DNA of 64,000 nucleotides, from positions 87,074 through 151,073 of the forward strand of contig CAZXLD010000006.1 of assembly GCA_964641965.1 (NCBI GenBank). The letters are read 5' to 3'. The position numbers and the translations under genes were made by a program. This stretch comes from JAJDFU01 sp964641965 (GTDB lineage Bacteria; Bacteroidota; Bacteroidia; Chitinophagales; Saprospiraceae). Positions 61,445 to 64,000 of this stretch are shown here, piece by piece. The stretch's first letter is position 1. Every line of letters starts with the position of its first letter. The notes beneath the pieces are model-generated. The model was given only the letters and a program-made list of their open reading frames with translations. It had not been told where the DNA came from and ran no database searches.

Positions 61445-62662
61445 TTAGTGGCCGGATACATAAGCCTCCAAATACTTAAAATGGGGGCCCAACTGTCCTT
61501 TCCTGGCGATCGTAGCCCGGTCCAACATAGCGCTTTGTTCTTGTAAAAGCTCGGGCAGTACGGACTCGATAAACATAGTTCCGAAAGCTTCGGAGGCATC
61601 GCGCGGGAGCTCGTTGGGCAAATTGTCGATGGCCATGATATCGATCCCCGAAGGCTGGAAGGCTTCTATTTCCTTTCCGGTGGCAGGATCAAATCCATAA
61701 ACCGGCTCGGCGATAGTGCTGGAACGGATCGTGGAGGGTATGCTCGATACAGGGGCAATATCGCAGGTGATGTCGCCGATGACCTCAATCTTGAAGTCCG
61801 GGTCGGCCATTTCGGCCAGGGTAAAAAAAGCGGGTGCCCGGTTATCCCAGAAGATGCCGTTGATAAAAATGTCCGCTTGGGCGGCATAGGGAGCAAAGAT
61901 GCTTTTATAGCCGGTCGGGTCGGCAAAGAACTCTTGCAGGCTAAAAGATGAGTCGTCCTTTCTAGCCACATAATCATCGGGATCCAACTGGGTGAATACG
62001 GCCTCCGGAAAATCTTTCTCCCGGAAATCCTTTGGGGAAACCTGCCGGATCCCCATATCTCGCAAAACTTCGGCGGCTCCGTTGCCCACCCGGCCGTTGC
62101 CGGTCAGGACGATCTTAATGGGCGGAACGCTAATGTTTTGATAGACCTTTTTCATATCCGCGTAGGAAGGGAGGCCGTGCATGCGGGGCAGATCGAAAGC
62201 CCCGGTCCGTTTTCCATAGGTGTATAGTGCATTGTGGGCGCCGACCATCCCCGCGAAGCGACCGAAAGCGATGACCCGGGCCCCGTTTTCCTGGGTGAGT
62301 ACCTCCCAATCGATTAATCGAATCCTCTTGGCCAGGATCGCCTGCAGCAACTTCCGGTTGTAGGCTTGCTTTTTGATCGTATGGGAGAACATGAAGTAGG
62401 TCTTCCCGGGCAGCAGATCCGCTACCGGCACCTCCTTGATCCCTAACAGGTAATCGCAGTCGGAAAGATCTTCTTTGAGTTCAATACCGGCATCGGCGTA
62501 TTCCTGGTCGGAGTAGCTTCGCTTCGGGTAGGGCTGGACGCTGATTTGCAGAGGATATTTATCCAGCAAATAGGCGCATTGATCGGGGGTGAGGGCCACG
62601 CGGGCGTCGGGCGGGGTTTTGCCTTCCCGGAGCAGGCCCAGGCGCAGGGTAGAGTCGGACAT
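61445..62662 (-). CDS. Saccharopine/alanine dehydrogenase-like NAD(P)-dependent enzyme
   Basis: ATG 62662 (MSDSTLRLGLLREGKTPPDAR) gives 405 residues; an upstream frame is not family-like. The N-terminal part has RVALTPDQCAYLLDKYPLQI and YLLGIKEVPVADLLPGKTYF, and the dinucleotide loop IKIVLTGNGRVGNGAAEVLR lies near residue 205. EVIGDITCDIAPVSSIPSTI and EPVYGFDPATG follow. These match the alanine dehydrogenase/saccharopine dehydrogenase (lysine-forming) superfamily. The substrate is not determined. Confidence 0.82.
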   Translation of the reverse strand: MSDSTLRLGLLREGKTPPDARVALTPDQCAYLLDKYPLQISVQPYPKRSYSDQEYADAGIELKEDLSDCDYLLGIKEVPVADLLPGKTYFMFSHTIKKQAYNRKLLQAILAKRIRLIDWEVLTQENGARVIAFGRFAGMVGAHNALYTYGKRTGAFDLPRMHGLPSYADMKKVYQNISVPPIKIVLTGNGRVGNGAAEVLRDMGIRQVSPKDFREKDFPEAVFTQLDPDDYVARKDDSSFSLQEFFADPTGYKSIFAPYAAQADIFINGIFWDNRAPAFFTLAEMADPDFKIEVIGDITCDIAPVSSIPSTIRSSTIAEPVYGFDPATGKEIEAFQPSGIDIMAIDNLPNELPRDASEAFGTMFIESVLPELLQEQSAMLDRATIARKGQLGPHFKYLEAYVSGH

Positions 62663-62742
62663 GGTGGGCAGTTTTTCATTTGTGGGGTGAAAATAGACAG
62701 TAGCGGCGACATGAGGGACTAATACCACTTGCCAGGTAGCCG

Positions 62743-63147
62743 CTAATATTCCAGAATAAAACCAGCCTTGGCCAAAATTGAAAAACCCCGATCCATATGA
62801 AGCACGCTTAGATCCACCTGCCGGGCATAAGCGGCGATCAGGCAGTCATTTGACTTTCTTACGGTAATTCCTTGCTTGCAGAGCTGCCGGTACAATTCAG
62901 CAGCGGCAAGGGCGGCTTCTGTAGGGTCCCAATCCAGAATAGGAAATGCCAGTAGGCTTTCCCGGACTACTTTCAAATCAGCATCCGATTTGATCCCTTG
63001 CAATATTTCCTGCACGATCAAGGGGCAAAGGAATACGGGGACATCATCCCGGATGAGCTGTGCAAGGAAATCCACTTTGGAATGGGATTGCCCGTTGAAA
63101 AAGCCGATCCAGACCGAAGTATCCACCAAGCATCTTTGGGGTATCAT
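62743..63147 (-). CDS. vapC: PIN-domain toxin VapC
   Basis: VapC toxins are Mg-dependent ribonucleases. The 134-residue product has a PIN domain: CLVDTSVWIGFFNG with the first acidic ligand Asp, a Glu in LIVQEILQG, Asp in KSNDCLIAAYA and Asp in LHMDRGFSILAK. It overlaps its antitoxin gene by 4 bases (ATGA), a typical vapBC arrangement. Confidence 0.9.
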   Translation of the reverse strand: MIPQRCLVDTSVWIGFFNGQSHSKVDFLAQLIRDDVPVFLCPLIVQEILQGIKSDADLKVVRESLLAFPILDWDPTEAALAAAELYRQLCKQGITVRKSNDCLIAAYARQVDLSVLHMDRGFSILAKAGFILEY

Positions 63148-63335
63148 ACTTCGCGCATCTCATCCAGCTTACCCAACCACTCCACCTTGCCCTGCAACTG
63201 CAGGATCTTTAGTCGCTTCAGCCTTTTAACCAGCTCCTGCAACGCCAGGTGTACCACTTCCTTTTTGGTACTCAAGTGGGTCAATTCCATCGCTTGTTGG
63301 ATGAGTTGATCGTCTAAATCTATACTTGTGCGCAT
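63144..63335 (-). CDS. vapB: Antitoxin VapB
   Basis: ATG 63335 gives 63 residues. The N-terminal part MRTSIDLDDQLIQQAMELTH is a ribbon-helix-helix DNA-binding pattern, and the C-terminal part wraps the toxin. It lies just before vapC and would repress the pair by binding the promoter region upstream of it. No clear operator was read. Confidence 0.85.
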   Translation of the reverse strand: MRTSIDLDDQLIQQAMELTHLSTKKEVVHLALQELVKRLKRLKILQLQGKVEWLGKLDEMREV

Positions 63336-63409
63336 AGAGTTGTCGTTTTTTGTATATAAAATAAAGAATTTTTGCATAAAATAGTTCCTGGAAGGTTAAA
63401 ACAAACCCC

Positions 63410-63510
63410 CAAGCGCGAAGCGGTACCCCACGCGACCAACGGGAGCCCCCCAGGCCCAAAGGGCCCCTCCAGGCTGCGTCAGCAGCCACCCCAGCGCTGT
63501 AGGCGCCCCA
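63410..63510. repeat. GC-rich hairpin cluster between vapB and tmRNA
   Basis: Within about 100 bases of unusually GC-rich sequence lie several mini-hairpins: GGCCC-AAA-GGGCC (63453-63465), GGCTGC-GTCA-GCAGCC (63472-63487) and GCGC-TGTAG-GCGC (63494-63506). GC-rich linkers such as CCCC and GGGAGCC join them. The flanks are AT-rich. It resembles a REP/BIME-like intergenic repeat. It could instead end the vapBC or ssrA-adjacent transcripts. Confidence 0.6.
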
Positions 63511-63592
63511 CTGCCGAATCATGAAAGCGGTCCAAAAGCAACCCTTCAGCTTAATCTTCCAACGGGAACTTTCGCATCCCCCTCCTTGTTTG

Positions 63593-63600
63593 TATGTTTG
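63593..63600 (+). promoter_or_regulatory. -7 box for ssrA
   Basis: TATGTTTG is an exact TAnnTTTG match, 35 bases before the mature tmRNA 5' end. TTTCG (63570-63574) sits about 19 bases upstream as a -33-like element. The short leader would be removed by RNase P. Confidence 0.6.
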
Positions 63601-63635
63601 CAGATCGCAAAGAAGCGGCAAGATCATTGACACTT

Positions 63636-64000
63636 GGGGACGTATTGGAATCGACAGGGAAGTTTATTGGTTAGTAAGCATGCCGGAGTACGTAGTTCAT
63701 CTCCGTTAACAACTGACTATGACCCTTTTTTAGATGGCAATACACAGTATGCCATGGCAGCCTAAGATTAGATCTTAGCATGCCTTTGTGCCGTGCGTTT
63801 GATGCCTGATACACAATGCGCCGCACACCATCACCTTCAGGCTTAGTGTCGTGGACCGCCTTGCCCTCGACATGACAACTTAGGGGCTAAGGGAAGAATT
63901 GGGAGGGTTTCCAATCCTATCTCTTCCTCGAAAATTCAATTGGATACTAAGCATGTAGAAAGCTCTCTGGTGCTTTCGCTGGACGCGGGTTCAACTCCCG
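63636..64000 (+). ncRNA. ssrA: tmRNA, 3' truncated by window end
   Basis: tmRNA rescues stalled ribosomes and tags their peptides for proteolysis. The 5' end GGGGACGTATTGGAATCGAC has the tRNA-like acceptor strand and D-loop. The window ends in the T-arm GACGCGGGTTCAACTCCCG; the last bases and CCA lie beyond. The tag frame is GGCAATACACAGTATGCC-type coding at 63736-63765, reading GNTQYAMAA with stop TAA at 63763-63765. TAGAT precedes the resume codon GGC. GNTQYAMAA resembles the GEESYAMAA/GENNYALAA tags of other Bacteroidota. Confidence 0.93.

Noticed and set aside
63521..63709. 62-residue plus-strand frame over the ssrA promoter and 5' end
   Set aside because: Covers the tmRNA gene and its promoter; not a real protein.

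Overview
The window looks like the chromosome of a member of the Bacteroidota, probably a Saprospiraceae-like (Lewinella/Haliscomenobacter-type) bacterium. Four things point there: the type IX secretion/gliding genes porV, porU, a porP/sprF-like gene and gldJ; -7 boxes of the form TAnnTTTG in front of infA, sucD, gldJ, gdh, the tRNA-Arg gene and ssrA; the rpmB-rpmG-DUF4295-ftsY gene order; and zinc-free versions of S14, L33 and L36. The family-level placement is inference. The sequence is contiguous except for a 100-N gap (46886-46985).

Layout. 1-11.5 kb is the 3' part of the S10-spc-alpha ribosomal protein operon (rplP fragment to rplQ, with secY, map, infA, rpoA). 11.6-15.6 kb holds carA, eno, a divIC-like cell division gene and sucD. 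15.9-23.5 kb is the most unusual part. A plus-strand gene encodes a TIR-like/DUF4062 domain, one membrane span and two SUMF/FGE-like domains. It converges on a tight minus-strand operon of a six-span MotA/ExbB-type motor protein, two different single-anchor ExbD/MotB-like partners, and a membrane-anchored double-SUMF protein. 23.7-28.4 kb has a BASS transporter, an unknown tail-anchored protein and a carotenoid operon (crtI, cruF-like, crtZ). 28.5-37.2 kb has RNase P RNA and the T9SS/gliding block. 37.2-46.7 kb is mostly housekeeping (murF, an amino acid dehydrogenase, ribA, an App1-like phosphatase, ftsY, L33, L28).

46.7-47.2 kb carries tRNA-Arg(ACG) followed by a 114-bp tandem array. Each unit repeats the tRNA 3' end with two hairpins inserted in the T-arm; the array lies between the tRNA and rpmB and contains the assembly gap. 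47.4-52.4 kb has a metal-receptor-like protein, a class IV aminotransferase, a sulfotransferase-like protein, a DUF1508 protein and a PhoD-like lipoprotein. 52.7-59.7 kb is gltB-gltD-purC. 60-64 kb holds two uncharacterised proteins, one with an HxH...SAGCQ motif reminiscent of L,D-transpeptidases, then a saccharopine/alanine dehydrogenase-like gene, a vapBC pair, a GC-rich hairpin cluster, and tmRNA cut by the window end.

How parts may work together. The motor operon has the general build of the T9SS motor GldK-GldL-GldM (SUMF protein + multi-span motor + single-span shaft), but its motor subunit is MotA/ExbB-like and one SUMF protein carries a cytoplasmic TIR-like domain. I do not recognise this combination as a named system. 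A membrane sensor-motor with a TIR-like output, possibly in defence, is a hypothesis only.
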